64,000 nt of DNA from Streptomyces sp. TLI_146 (lineage in GTDB: Bacteria > Actinomycetota > Actinomycetes > Streptomycetales > Streptomycetaceae). The position numbers and the translations under genes were made by a program. Positions 15,401-23,526 of this stretch are shown piece after piece. The notes under the pieces were generated by a model. That model ran no database searches. It worked only from the letters and a program-made list of their open reading frames with translations, and was not told where the DNA came from. Numbering within the stretch: position 1 is the first letter of the stretch; every line of letters begins with the position of its first letter. The stretch lies in contig NZ_PJMX01000001.1 in NCBI RefSeq assembly GCF_002846415.1, positions 8,432,001 to 8,496,000 on the forward strand, given 5' to 3'.

Positions 15401-18004
15401 AGTTTTCTGCATGGCCGTGTCGATGCCGTGCTCGAATCCCGTGCCCTGGAGGACGGGAAGCCCCTCGGAGATGGCCCGGGGTGTCATCATCCATCTGTCG
15501 CCGGTGCCGTCGATGTCCAGCTTGAAGATGGCCATCTGGTTGCGCTTGAACAGCATGATCCGGTCGTCGCCGATCTCCATGGCCGCGTCCACACCGCGGG
15601 CGAAGGGCGTGCCTTCGAAGAGCTGGAAGCCGGTGGTGATGGGCAACGGCCCCTTGGCGAGGGTGTCGTCGGTGCCGTTCATCGGGATCTCGACGCGGAC
15701 GTACTGGTCGCCACGGAAGAGGATGATCTGGCGTTTGCCGTACTTCTCCGCCTCGACGGCGGCGTCGAATCCGTTCGCGAACTGCGTGCCGCGCAGGCTG
15801 GACCACCCCGAAGCGATGTCCTTCACCTCGCCCAGCGGCTTGTCGGCACCGTCCTCGAGGCGGGCGTAGCGGTGGCCGCGGAAGAGGTACTGGTTCGCTG
15901 GCTTGCTGTCGGCGGTGCGGACGGCGGCTTCGATCGCCGGGTTACCGGAGACGTCGACGTCACCGGGCTTGGTGCCGCGCTCGCCCCGGCAGGTGTACGT
16001 CCAGGGGGCGGTGCTGCCGCCCGTGGCCTGGGCGAACTTGGTCAGACAGGTGCTCAGGGCGCGCTGGCCATAGGCGTTGGGGTGGATCGCCTCGACGCTG
16101 TCGCCGGGTGCGGTCAGGCCGGTGGGGATGAAGCGCACCCACTCCGCGTCGGAGGCCGGAACGGGCTTGCTCAGGGTGTCGTCGGACGACGCCTGCCTCG
16201 TCGACTTGGAGCACAGTTCATGCCCCGCGAAGGCGTCGCGCAGGTCGAGGAAGGACACCCCCGACTCCTCGGCGGCGCCGCGCAGCATGTCGCTGATGTC
16301 GGGGATGGCACCCTCGCGGGTCCAGTTAATGTCGGGGTCGTAGAAGGGACACCCTCCCTTCTTGGACCGGTCATTGTTCTCGCTGCTGTACCGCATGTTG
16401 GCGGGCGCAGGCAGCGGGGAAGGGTAGGACTGGAGCACCAGACGGTAGCTGCCTGGCCTCTGGCCCGCCTTGGTCATGGTGGTGCGGATAGCGTCGATCG
16501 ACTTGATGACGTTCGCGCGCGCCTCCCCCAGGCGGCGCCGGATCGCCTCGCCCGCGTCCTTGCTGCAGTTTGTGCTGTTCGTGATGAAGGCAATCACACA
16601 GCTCTTGACCACGGTGGAGAAGACGAGGTCGTTGCCGCCGATGGAGAGCGCGATGGTGTCGACGTCGTACTGTGCCGCGATGTCAGCGAGCTGTTGGACC
16701 TGGGGTCTCTGTTTGCCCTGCGACTCGCTGATCACATGTTTGGTCTCCGCGCCGGAACAGGCGATGTTGAACCGCCGCTCTTGGGGGATGCCGGGGATGT
16801 CGGCGCCCTTGATCTCGGCTACGTCGGAGCGGTGACAGGCGTCGTCGCCGTCCTTGTCCTTCTCGTAGACCGTCGTGCCGTCGGCGGCACGGTCGGTGCC
16901 CCAGGAACCCGTTGCCCCGGTGTTGGCGTTGCCCTGCCAGCGGCCGGCCTCACCGGAGATGTAGCTGTCGCCCATGGAGACGGTGGCTGGTCGCTTGATG
17001 CATGCCTTGCCGAGGGTGACGGAACGGCTCACAGTGTTCTCATTGCCGCACCCGTTATATCTACCGAACCACACCGCATGGTGGTCGGAGTAGAGGTCTT
17101 CGAGGCGCCAGGCCGCGTACCCGGCTGGGGGCGCGGCGCTGCTGATCGCGTAGTCCAGGTTTTTGCCGTCAGGGAGGGTAGGGAGCGGGGCCTTGTGCGT
17201 TAACTGCCCGGAATGAAGGAGGTGTGCCCCGCCCAGGTCGGCCGGCGTCCACGACTCAGCTCTTCTGTTGAAGTCGCCGAGGATGGTCCAACTGTTGTTG
17301 CCCGCGTCCTCCCTGGCCGCTGCCAGGCGGTTGGCGGTGTCGCCAAGGTCGTTCTGGTTGTTCGCGCCATGCACGCTGTAGAACCACGTGCCGTCGCCCA
17401 TCCTGATGCCGAGCATGGGTTTGGGACTGTCCCCGATCGGGGCTCCTCGGTCAGTGACGGCCGCTCCGATGACGTGAACGTTGTCCCTGTTGAGGGGGAC
17501 GCTCACGCCGTTTTGGTTTCGTTTGACCGCGAAGCCGACGTTCCTGGTCTGGTTCCCGTTGCGGATGTTGAGGAAGAACAGGTCGTAGTTCGTCGCGAGA
17601 GTGAACGGCTGCAGGCACTTGGTCACCCTGTATTGCGTCCGGATGTCGGTGCCCGCCACGCTACGGGGCCAGGTTTCGAGACGTTCGGAGTCTTCCTCTC
17701 GGCTGCCGCAAGGAGCCTTGCTGCCTAGTTCCTGGAGCGCCACGACGTCAGGCGAGCCGACGGTGTACAGGAGGCCAGCCTCCAGATTTCCGCTCTCCCT
17801 GTCCGTCCAATGGCCGTCCCAGCGATCCTGGTTCCACATGTTGAAGGTGGCGACCGTGTATGAGTCCATGGCGGCGGCAGCGGGCACCGACTGGGCGACC
17901 GCGAGGACCTGTAACAGTGTCGTAAGCAGGGCCAGCGTCACGGCTCCCACCAACCCCTGCCGGGCTGGGTTGGATCCTGGTCTGAAGCGATAGGGACGTC
18001 TCAT
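12407..18004 (-). CDS. Giant secreted EEP nuclease-fold / SGNH hydrolase / hemopexin / GH18 chitinase protein
   Basis: 1865 residues. A signal peptide (residues 1-45, core VTLALLTTLLQVLAV, cleavage after AAAA) is followed by an endonuclease/exonuclease/phosphatase domain (about 48-315) with the catalytic set FNMW, LQE, HGANN, LGDFN and SDH. Next is an SGNH hydrolase (about 340-665: GDSYISGE, GGND at 456-459, AIHPN at 639-643), hemopexin-like repeats (about 695-930: YLFRGHRYARL, ILFRGDQYVRV), and a GH18 chitinase (about 988-1520) with FDGADIDYEYP, catalytic Glu near 1152. The tail has a chitinase-associated beta domain, a ricin-like stretch and a CBM5/12 ending (VSWKGYYWRTKWWNKG). It should act outside the cell on DNA or phosphoesters, acyl esters and chitin. 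ATG 18004 has only a weak ribosome-binding site. A paralogous head (EEP+SGNH) is found in the 50.6-54.8 kb gene. Confidence 0.88.
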   Translation of the reverse strand: MRRPYRFRPGSNPARQGLVGAVTLALLTTLLQVLAVAQSVPAAAAMDSYTVATFNMWNQDRWDGHWTDRESGNLEAGLLYTVGSPDVVALQELGSKAPCGSREEDSERLETWPRSVAGTDIRTQYRVTKCLQPFTLATNYDLFFLNIRNGNQTRNVGFAVKRNQNGVSVPLNRDNVHVIGAAVTDRGAPIGDSPKPMLGIRMGDGTWFYSVHGANNQNDLGDTANRLAAAREDAGNNSWTILGDFNRRAESWTPADLGGAHLLHSGQLTHKAPLPTLPDGKNLDYAISSAAPPAGYAAWRLEDLYSDHHAVWFGRYNGCGNENTVSRSVTLGKACIKRPATVSMGDSYISGEAGRWQGNANTGATGSWGTDRAADGTTVYEKDKDGDDACHRSDVAEIKGADIPGIPQERRFNIACSGAETKHVISESQGKQRPQVQQLADIAAQYDVDTIALSIGGNDLVFSTVVKSCVIAFITNSTNCSKDAGEAIRRRLGEARANVIKSIDAIRTTMTKAGQRPGSYRLVLQSYPSPLPAPANMRYSSENNDRSKKGGCPFYDPDINWTREGAIPDISDMLRGAAEESGVSFLDLRDAFAGHELCSKSTRQASSDDTLSKPVPASDAEWVRFIPTGLTAPGDSVEAIHPNAYGQRALSTCLTKFAQATGGSTAPWTYTCRGERGTKPGDVDVSGNPAIEAAVRTADSKPANQYLFRGHRYARLEDGADKPLGEVKDIASGWSSLRGTQFANGFDAAVEAEKYGKRQIILFRGDQYVRVEIPMNGTDDTLAKGPLPITTGFQLFEGTPFARGVDAAMEIGDDRIMLFKRNQMAIFKLDIDGTGDRWMMTPRAISEGLPVLQGTGFEHGIDTAMQKTTFAPEPNGSVVDLVSGPRALRLYLDEELAKSQIEVGPVPITEMWPSLKGSIFSGEQASPRRSPRTGPTPSADPEPNRPAPFSTNPADQPKCRPDGMTATKDANTPYCQIYDDKGRELMGQRHPRRVVGYFTGWRTGTNGQPLYLPNSIPWGQVSHVNYAFAHIQDKKISVGDPNDPDNPALRMTWPGVPGAEMDASLPYQGQFNLLTQYKRQHPRVKTLISVGGWAETGGHLNPDGTRTSDGGFYSLATKEDGSVNQQAIDTFADSTVEFLRRYGFDGADIDYEYPTALPDAGNPLDWPVSNPRRKGLTAGYTALMKTLRERLDRAGAADGRYYQLTTAASASGYLVRGMEDYSALQYLDFVNAMSYDLHGSWNRFVGPQAPLYDDGRDNELSAAGMYDKDKNPEYDQEGYFNTDWSYHYFRGAMQAGRINLGVPYYTRGWDHVSGGVGSGLWGTSDLPDQKSCPPGTGPNGGRIACGSGAKGVANLWHDTNPDGSEVGAGSNPMWHAKNLERGVNPGYLERFGLDPDDPANATGGYTRHWDDTLKASWLWNEDKKTFLSTEDEQAVAAKAQYVKDKGTGGVMLWELAGDYDCPAEGECRPGYTLTTALDNALRSAEPYGAERAQGSTATLPKEQLDVKAQLVEFPTSLNDLWPQQPTLRITNNSKVTLAQGTEISFDIPTSTSPLVKDGSWKKLDSVTAGHTGPNAGGLKGDFHRVTVTLGYCEDIPAGKSKDIDIKYYLPITGPSNITFKIGDKTFGSTGDQRREVNLVDPPAADTSNQCRATEWGKHAYNPNPSFAFWQTGSQWIIEDRNSGNVLDHPASWTDAHLVEKQDGNKNQLWTVAEDGGSNSGWYRIKSNSSGHDQCLGAPTARATLSVRDCDGKVDQWWRLAPPSTDKETEGKPLLGQTVTGGPAHKGTYALVGYADGANWYENPAYLAAPQDSGTSPGTKIIAGDLNGAWASTVSWKGYYWRTKWWNKGTDEPGNSDAWQKLSPTP

Positions 18005-18599
18005 CCCCGCAAGCTACGATCACTCACTCAATAGGCCATAAACAACCGCTGGCGGAGGATCAGAGTGAGGCCGCGCCGGGCGCGGGCAGGGATGTGGCGC
18101 GGCGAGGGCGAGTGCCAGGAGGAGAGCTTGTTCCTGGGTACCCTCACGAAGTACCCGTGAGCCCGGAGTCTCGCCAGGTTGGCGATCGCCACCGCGGACG
18201 GAGACACCACTGTGGCCACCGCCGCCCGCGCCTCCGCCTGGCGCTCAGCGACGCCCCCTGTCTATCGAGATCTCGCACCAAGTAGCGCCGTGAGCCGGTT
18301 GAGCAGTTCGCGGGGTCGTTTCGCCACTGTGGCGGCGCCTGCGGGTAACGCCAGCTCGCTTCCGCCTCACTGCCTCGGCAGGAGAGTCCGCTGGACCCGC
18401 TCCGGCACCGGCTCGATGAGGATCCAGCGCCCTCCGTGCAGCGCGGGTGCAGGCAACTCTCGCTGCCTGCACCCGCGCTGCACGGTCGTCGGCATCACCC
18501 CACACGGACGGTGACCTCGGCGACCGTGAGCCCCTGGGGCGGGCACTCCTATGATCCGCACCAGCACAACAGCGGGCCGCCCGCTGCTACCACTCGGGG
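18005..18599. other. Intergenic stretch without a clear gene
   Basis: Short open frames exist on both strands, but none has a good start or motif. A minus-strand frame at 18028-18219 (LARLRAHGYFVRVPRNKL) has some protein-like composition and could be a relic. The region holds a strong hairpin at 18434-18485 and presumably the promoters of the flanking divergent genes. Confidence 0.4.
18434..18485. repeat. 22-bp perfect inverted repeat
   Basis: The 22 bases at 18434-18455 are repeated exactly in inverse at 18464-18485 with an 8-nt loop. The core of the arm is GCAGCGCGGGTGCAGGC. No T-run follows. It may be a terminator, an mRNA-stabilising stem or the footprint of a palindromic element; it lies about 115 bp upstream of the SDR gene. 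Confidence 0.7.
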
Positions 18600-19406
18600 A
18601 TGGGGATCATGAGTGGCGACACCCGCGCGGAAGGTCGGCTGGACGTGGCAGAGGCGGGGCGCCCGCTTGCCTTGGTGACAGGGGCGGGACGTTCGGCGGG
18701 GATCGCGACGTCCGTGGCACTGAATCTGGCCCAGGCCGGCTGGGACGTGGCTTTCACGTATTGGACCCCTTATGACGCGCGGATGCAGTGGGGCGTGGAG
18801 CCCGGGGCGCCTGGAGAGTTGAAGAAGCGGGTGGCGTCCCTTGGGGCGAGAACACTTGCGATGGAGGCGGACCTGAGCGACCCAGCTGCGCCGACTCAGC
18901 TCTTCGAGAGCGTTGAGCGCGAACTGGGAAATGTCACCGCGCTGGTGCTCTGCCATTGTGAATCGGTCGACTCCGGCCTGTTGGACACCACTGTGGAGAG
19001 CTTCGACCTGCACTTTGCCGTCAACGCGGGTGCAACGTGGTTACTGATCCGGGAGTACGGACTGCGATTCCGCGGGCAGCACGGAAGCGGGCGAGTAGTC
19101 AGCCTCACTAGTGATCACACTGCTGGCAACCTGCCCTATGGGGCGAGCAAGGGGGCGATGGACCGGATCACGCTGGCCGCCGCCCGCGAGCTCGCCCATC
19201 TGGGGGTGACCTGTAACGCGATCAATCCCGGGCCGACCGACACCGGGTGGATGACCGAAGAGCAGAAGGCGGACATGATCCGCTTCACGCCCCTGGGACG
19301 TCTCGGTGTGCCGCAGGACTGCGCGAATCTGGTCACGTTCCTCTGTTCGGCAGAGGGCGGGTGGATCAACGCCCAGCTCCTCCAGAGCAACGGTGGTCTC
19401 GGGTAG
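18600..19406 (+). CDS. Short-chain dehydrogenase/reductase
   Basis: The 268-residue protein is a classical SDR: cofactor motif VTGAGRSAGIATSVAL (the middle Gly of TGxxxGxG varies), Ser in VVSLTSDHT, catalytic YGASK, and INPGPTDTGWM after it. It resembles 3-oxoacyl-ACP-reductase-type SDRs of Streptomyces; the FTYWTPYDARM insertion after the first beta-alpha unit is typical of one subfamily I know only as hypothetical SDRs. Start may be ATG 18600 or ATG 18609; the latter has better spacing to GGGG. There are no operon partners. Substrate unknown. Confidence 0.85.
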   Translation: MGIMSGDTRAEGRLDVAEAGRPLALVTGAGRSAGIATSVALNLAQAGWDVAFTYWTPYDARMQWGVEPGAPGELKKRVASLGARTLAMEADLSDPAAPTQLFESVERELGNVTALVLCHCESVDSGLLDTTVESFDLHFAVNAGATWLLIREYGLRFRGQHGSGRVVSLTSDHTAGNLPYGASKGAMDRITLAAARELAHLGVTCNAINPGPTDTGWMTEEQKADMIRFTPLGRLGVPQDCANLVTFLCSAEGGWINAQLLQSNGGLG

Positions 19407-19623
19407 CCAAGCCCAGGGGGCAAGACTCAAGGGCATTTCCGGCTGCTGACGTCGGCGGTGTAGGCGGCCCTCATCGCCGAAGCTGAACTTTGCCGTCCTC
19501 GTCAGCGCCTTCGTGTTCCATAACGGAGAACTATCCCGGCCCTGTGATGAGCGCCGGGGCTCGCAAACAGTTTCTGATGCCTGGAGGGGTTAACCTCGGG
19601 CAATTGCGTGGGATACAGGCCGC

Positions 19624-20145
19624 ATGAAAATCCATGAAATCACCACGTTTTTCCATGTTGCTGGGGTAGCGATCGGTTTGGGGGCCGCTGTGGTCTCCGA
19701 CTACCTCTTCGTCCGCTTCGCCAAGGACGGAGTCCTGGACCGGGGCGAGTTGAGGGCGTTGCGATTCGTGTCGCTCCTCGTCGTCGTCGGCCTGGCCTTG
19801 ATCGTGCCCACCGGATTGCTGTTCGCTGTGGCGTCCCCCGCACAGTGGCATGACGGAAAGTTCTGGGCGATCATGACCGTGACCGCCTTCATCTGCGTTA
19901 ACGGGGCCGTGATTCACCGCAAGGTGATCCCCGTCTTCGAAGCGCACGCCGACCGTCCACTCGCCGACGAGGACGTGGAGGGATCGGCGGCGCTCATCCT
20001 CACCACGGGAGCCGTCTCCACGGTCTCGTGGTGGACCGCGGCGCTGCTCGGCGTGTGGGTCTCGGCCGACTTCCGGTACCCCTATATGTATTTCTCTCCG
20101 TGTACGCGGTGCTGCTGCTCGGTGGCGTCATCGCCGCCAGGTTGA
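19624..20145 (+). CDS. Four-helix membrane protein, C-terminus frameshifted
   Basis: The protein has about four hydrophobic helices (FFHVAGVAIGLGAAVVSDYL, SLLVVVGLALIVPTGLLFAV, AIMTVTAFICVNGAVI, AVSTVSWWTAALLGVWVSA). Read straight, it ends at 20145 with an odd Cys-rich tail (SPCTRCCCS). In the next frame, from about 20085, the sequence continues as a fifth helix (FLSVYAVLLLGGVIAARLMG) and stops at 20192. I infer a single-base indel near 20080-20095, in the genome or the assembly. Function is unknown; the layout is that of small integral membrane proteins of the DUF2269 kind, but I am not sure. Confidence 0.7.
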   Translation: MKIHEITTFFHVAGVAIGLGAAVVSDYLFVRFAKDGVLDRGELRALRFVSLLVVVGLALIVPTGLLFAVASPAQWHDGKFWAIMTVTAFICVNGAVIHRKVIPVFEAHADRPLADEDVEGSAALILTTGAVSTVSWWTAALLGVWVSADFRYPYMYFSPCTRCCCSVASSPPG

Positions 20146-20438
20146 TGGGGACACGGGTTCTGCGAGTTCTCCGCCACGCTGGCGGTCGATGACCGCCGGT
20201 CACGTCATGAGGGCGGCTGTGACGGATGAAGCGGGGGCCGCAAGCGCCGCGCGCTGGGGCGCGGGCCGCGGGCCGGGGCAGCGGTGGTCGTCGGGGTGGC
20301 CCTGCATCCAGGTGTTGATCCTCTCCCGGGTACCGATCAGCTCGCGGCGGTGAGCGACCCGGCAATCATGAGGATTGACCGAGGGGCGGAGTCTGCGCGT
20401 GCGCAGACCCTCCCCGCAGGTCCAGACCGTCCGCGGGC

Positions 20439-21203
20439 TCAGTCGATGCTCGCCTTGGCGGCCGGGGAGATGGGGGGTACGTCCGGGTAGGGGCGGGGGT
20501 AGCGGGCGCCGATGCCGAAGTGGTCGGCGAGGGTGTCGGCGAAGGCGGCGGCGATGCGGATCTCGCCGTTGGGGTTGGGGTGGGTTCCGTCCCAAGTGTG
20601 CTCCGCCGCGACGAACTCCGCCGCGGTCTCGGCGATGACCACCGGGGAGGACGCGGTGGTGAGGTTCTCGGCGGTGGCGCGCAGCCGGTCGTTGCAGGCG
20701 TCGACTCGGGCGCCGAAGTCCGGGTCGTCGACTGCTTTGCGGCACTGCAGCACGGTGCCGAGCACGCACGTGAGTTCCGGGTGGGCCCGGCGGGCCCCGG
20801 CCAGGAACTCCCGCAGGTTCGCCTCGAACTGCGGGGGTTCGACCCCGTACCAGAACAGGTCGTTGATGCCGAGCAGCACCAGCAGGCAGTCGGGCCGGTG
20901 CTCACGGACCTTGGCCTCGATCTCGTCCTTCTCGGTGAGATACGGGCGGCCCCACTGGGCGTCGTGGTCGGGGTCGAACTCCGCATCGGCGTAGGTGGCG
21001 TCGTCGTCGCCGACTTCGGCGGTGCGGATGTTGTCGAGCGTGTCCTTGGGACCGACGAGGTCGATACTGACACCGTGCTCGCGCAGGTGCTTCCAGAGCC
21101 GGTAGCGCCAGGTCCAGTCACCGCTGCTGCCATGGCTGATGGAGTCGCCGACGATCATGATGTTGATCATCTCGGGGGTACGGACGGGGCGGGCCAGGGA
21201 CAT
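20439..21203 (-). CDS. SGNH/GDSL hydrolase
   Basis: The 254-residue protein has the SGNH blocks: IMIVGDSISHGSSGDW (block I Ser), LVLLGINDLFWYG (block III, G-x-ND) and DGTHPNPNGE (block V, D-x-x-H). There is no signal peptide, so it should be a cytoplasmic esterase or acylhydrolase. ATG 21203 has a textbook ribosome-binding site (GGGAGG). It follows an acyltransferase gene by 27 bp on the same strand; the pair could add and remove acyl groups on the same molecule, which is inference. Confidence 0.88.
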   Translation of the reverse strand: MSLARPVRTPEMINIMIVGDSISHGSSGDWTWRYRLWKHLREHGVSIDLVGPKDTLDNIRTAEVGDDDATYADAEFDPDHDAQWGRPYLTEKDEIEAKVREHRPDCLLVLLGINDLFWYGVEPPQFEANLREFLAGARRAHPELTCVLGTVLQCRKAVDDPDFGARVDACNDRLRATAENLTTASSPVVIAETAAEFVAAEHTWDGTHPNPNGEIRIAAAFADTLADHFGIGARYPRPYPDVPPISPAAKASID

Positions 21204-21229
21204 GATCCTCCCTAGGGAACACGGAGCTG

Positions 21230-21928
21230 TCATCGCCGGAGCGCGGACCGGGCCTCCAGGTCCTCGGCCGACGGGCGGCTCCAGCCCGCCACGGGGTCGT
21301 GGTGCCGCAGGATCCGGGCGGGCACACCGCCGATGAGGCAGTGGTCGGGGAACTCTCCGCATACGACGGCGCCGCCGGCCACCGCGACGTTCCGCCCGAG
21401 GCTGGCACCGGGCAGCACCACGGCGCCGGCGCCGATCCAGCAGCCCGCGCCGATGACCACCGGGCGGTTTCGCGGGGGCTGACAGCCGATGGGGCGGTCG
21501 AGTTCGGTGTAGGTGTGGTTCTGGTCGGTGATGTACGCGTACGGAGCGACGAACACATGGTCGCCGATCGTCACGGACTGGTGCGCCACGATGTGGCTTC
21601 CCCGGCCGATCAGGCAGCCCTTGCCGATCCGCAGGACCGGATCCGGCCCCAGGTCGAGCCCGGGCAGCAGGCCCGCGGTGAGCGTGACCTGCTCCCCGAT
21701 CAAAGTGCCGTCCCCGATCTCCATCCACGGCTCGCCGTAGAGCGAACCGACCGGGAAGCCGATGCACACGCCTGCGCCGAGGTGGCCGAAGCGCAGGCCG
21801 CCCGGTGTCTCGGGGGTGATCCGCCCGTTCCGCTCCACCCACGACCACACGCTGCGGGCCACGGCGGCTCGCAGCCGGCGGGCTTCCAGAGCGAGACGGC
21901 CGGGGCACCGAGCGGCTGTCCGGGACAT
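21230..21928 (-). CDS. Hexapeptide-repeat (left-handed beta-helix) acyltransferase
   Basis: The 232-residue protein shows repeated hexapeptide turns (IGDGTLIGEQVTLT, IGKGCLIGRGSHIV, IGDHVFVAPYAYI, IGAGCWIGAGAVVLPGASLG, VAGGAVVCGEFPDH) and the terminal GGVPARILR typical of LbetaH acetyl/acyltransferases. Such enzymes transfer acyl groups from CoA to sugars or amino compounds as trimers. The catalytic His is probably the one in TDQNHTY. It is the first gene of a two-gene unit with the SGNH hydrolase. Acceptor unknown. Confidence 0.87.
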   Translation of the reverse strand: MSRTAARCPGRLALEARRLRAAVARSVWSWVERNGRITPETPGGLRFGHLGAGVCIGFPVGSLYGEPWMEIGDGTLIGEQVTLTAGLLPGLDLGPDPVLRIGKGCLIGRGSHIVAHQSVTIGDHVFVAPYAYITDQNHTYTELDRPIGCQPPRNRPVVIGAGCWIGAGAVVLPGASLGRNVAVAGGAVVCGEFPDHCLIGGVPARILRHHDPVAGWSRPSAEDLEARSALRR

Positions 21929-22273
21929 GCCCTCACGCTATGCGGACCAGCAGGGCCGCGCCCCCGGACACGGCCGCCCGGGTGACGGCGCGGAGTCGGA
22001 AGTCGCGGGTGAACGGTGTGGTGTCGACGGCGGACATGCCGGAGAAGGTGTGGTCGAGACTGACGCGACCCCTGGGGCGCACCGGCATCCTCACCCTCTA
22101 TACCTGCACAAACGGTCGCTGCTCCGCCTGGATCAGAACGGGCGTGATCGGGTAGCCCGGCGGGTGTGATGACGTCACGATGAGGGGGAAGGAGCCGATC
22201 CCGCATGCGGCTGCCCCTCCCCGGCAGCCAGGGCATCGGCCCAGCGTGCAGGACGCCTACGGAGAGGACGCCC

Positions 22274-23035
22274 ATGGACGTCACGGTCAAGTGGGACCTG
22301 CTCGTCTCGGGGCCGGCCGATGCGCAGCAGACGGTACTGCTGCTCCCCGGTGGGCTGAACTCCGCCCGGTCGTACGCCGAGGTGATGGCCGAGCCCGCGC
22401 TCGCCCGGTGCCGACTGGTTGCCGCGACGCTGCCGGGACACTGCGGGACGGCACCACCGGAGGACTTCACGATCGCCACCCTGGCCCGGCACACCGCCCG
22501 TCTGGTCGAGGAGCAGGCTTGTGACGTGGTGGTGGGGTTCAGCATGGGCGCTACGGTCGCGCACGAGATGGTGGCGACAGGCGCGTTCACGGGCCCGACC
22601 GTGTTGATGGGCAGCAGCATGTCGCCTGCGGACGAACCCGCTTTCTTCCGGGCCATCTGTCGGCTGGGCGATGTTCTTGGCTCGCTTCCCGCCGCCGCCC
22701 TGCTGAAGCTCATGGGCCCGGCCTCGAAAGGCATGCGGGTGTCGCCCGAGCGCCGGGCCGAGCTGCTCGGCGACCTGCGAAGCAACGATCCGCACACGGT
22801 GCGCCGGATTCTCCGCGGCTACCTGGACTATCTCGGCGAGCATGAGCAGCCGGCCACCCGCCTGTGTGCGGCCGGAGTGCCGGTGTGGGTCGCGCACGCA
22901 GAGAAGGGCGATGGCGGGCTCACCGCGGATGAGCGGCGCACGTTGGAGGCGTGTCCGCACGCGACCGTGGTCACGATCCCCGGAACCAGCTACTCCTTCC
23001 CAACGAGGAACCGCGACGGATCGCGGAACTCGTAG
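22274..23035 (+). CDS. Alpha/beta hydrolase, C-terminus frameshifted
   Basis: The protein has the alpha/beta-hydrolase elbow GFSMGAT (nucleophile Ser) and an oxyanion strand VLLLPGGLNSARSY. Start ATG 22274 has GGAGAGG upstream. Read straight, it ends at 23035 with PTRNRDGSRNS. In the neighbouring frame from about 22998 the sequence continues NEEPRRIAELVVDALAAAG and stops at 23073, the normal C-terminal helix of this family. A single-base indel near 22998-23003 is likely, again either real or an assembly error. Substrate unknown. Confidence 0.82.
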   Translation: MDVTVKWDLLVSGPADAQQTVLLLPGGLNSARSYAEVMAEPALARCRLVAATLPGHCGTAPPEDFTIATLARHTARLVEEQACDVVVGFSMGATVAHEMVATGAFTGPTVLMGSSMSPADEPAFFRAICRLGDVLGSLPAAALLKLMGPASKGMRVSPERRAELLGDLRSNDPHTVRRILRGYLDYLGEHEQPATRLCAAGVPVWVAHAEKGDGGLTADERRTLEACPHATVVTIPGTSYSFPTRNRDGSRNS

Positions 23036-23073
23036 TGGATGCGCTGGCCGCCGCGGGACCGCGGCCTCGCTGA

Positions 23074-23526
23074 GGAGAACTCTTTTCGTGTGCGCGGAGC
23101 ACACCGATCATCCCTGGCACAGTGGTCAGGAGCCCCGGCAGACCCCTGTCTTCGCGGCCACGCCCGCCGCACGGCGTCCCGATCAGTACACCTCACCCGC
23201 GCAGTGCGCGAGCCCGGCAGGTCTGAGCACCGCGAGGGCGCGTTCGCTCACCACAAGCCGGTTGTCATTGGTGACGCCGAAGTCCGGCATAGCAACGGGC
23301 CGCCCCCGTACGTGCAGTGGCCCCGGAGTTCCCGCACCGATCTCGGTCGTGCAATGACAGAGGAGAGGATGTGCCTGTGCCATGCAGTGCTGCTGGCTCA
23401 GCGCAGGGGCAGCAGCATGGCGTGGAACAGGGGTGCCTGGGGGAGGCGGGGCCCCGGAAGTCCGGCCGTTGTGTTCCCGCCTGCGCGGTGGCGGGCTGTC
23501 ACGCGTACGGGCAGTCCTCCGAGGAC
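23074..23526. other. Intergenic stretch with a possible minus-strand remnant
   Basis: No intact gene is seen. On the minus strand about 50 codons ending at 23183 read RGRPVAMPDFGVTNDNRLVV followed by SERALAVLRPAGLAHCAGEV, with coding-like composition, which may be the 3' end of a lost gene. I cannot assign it to a family with confidence. Confidence 0.35.
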
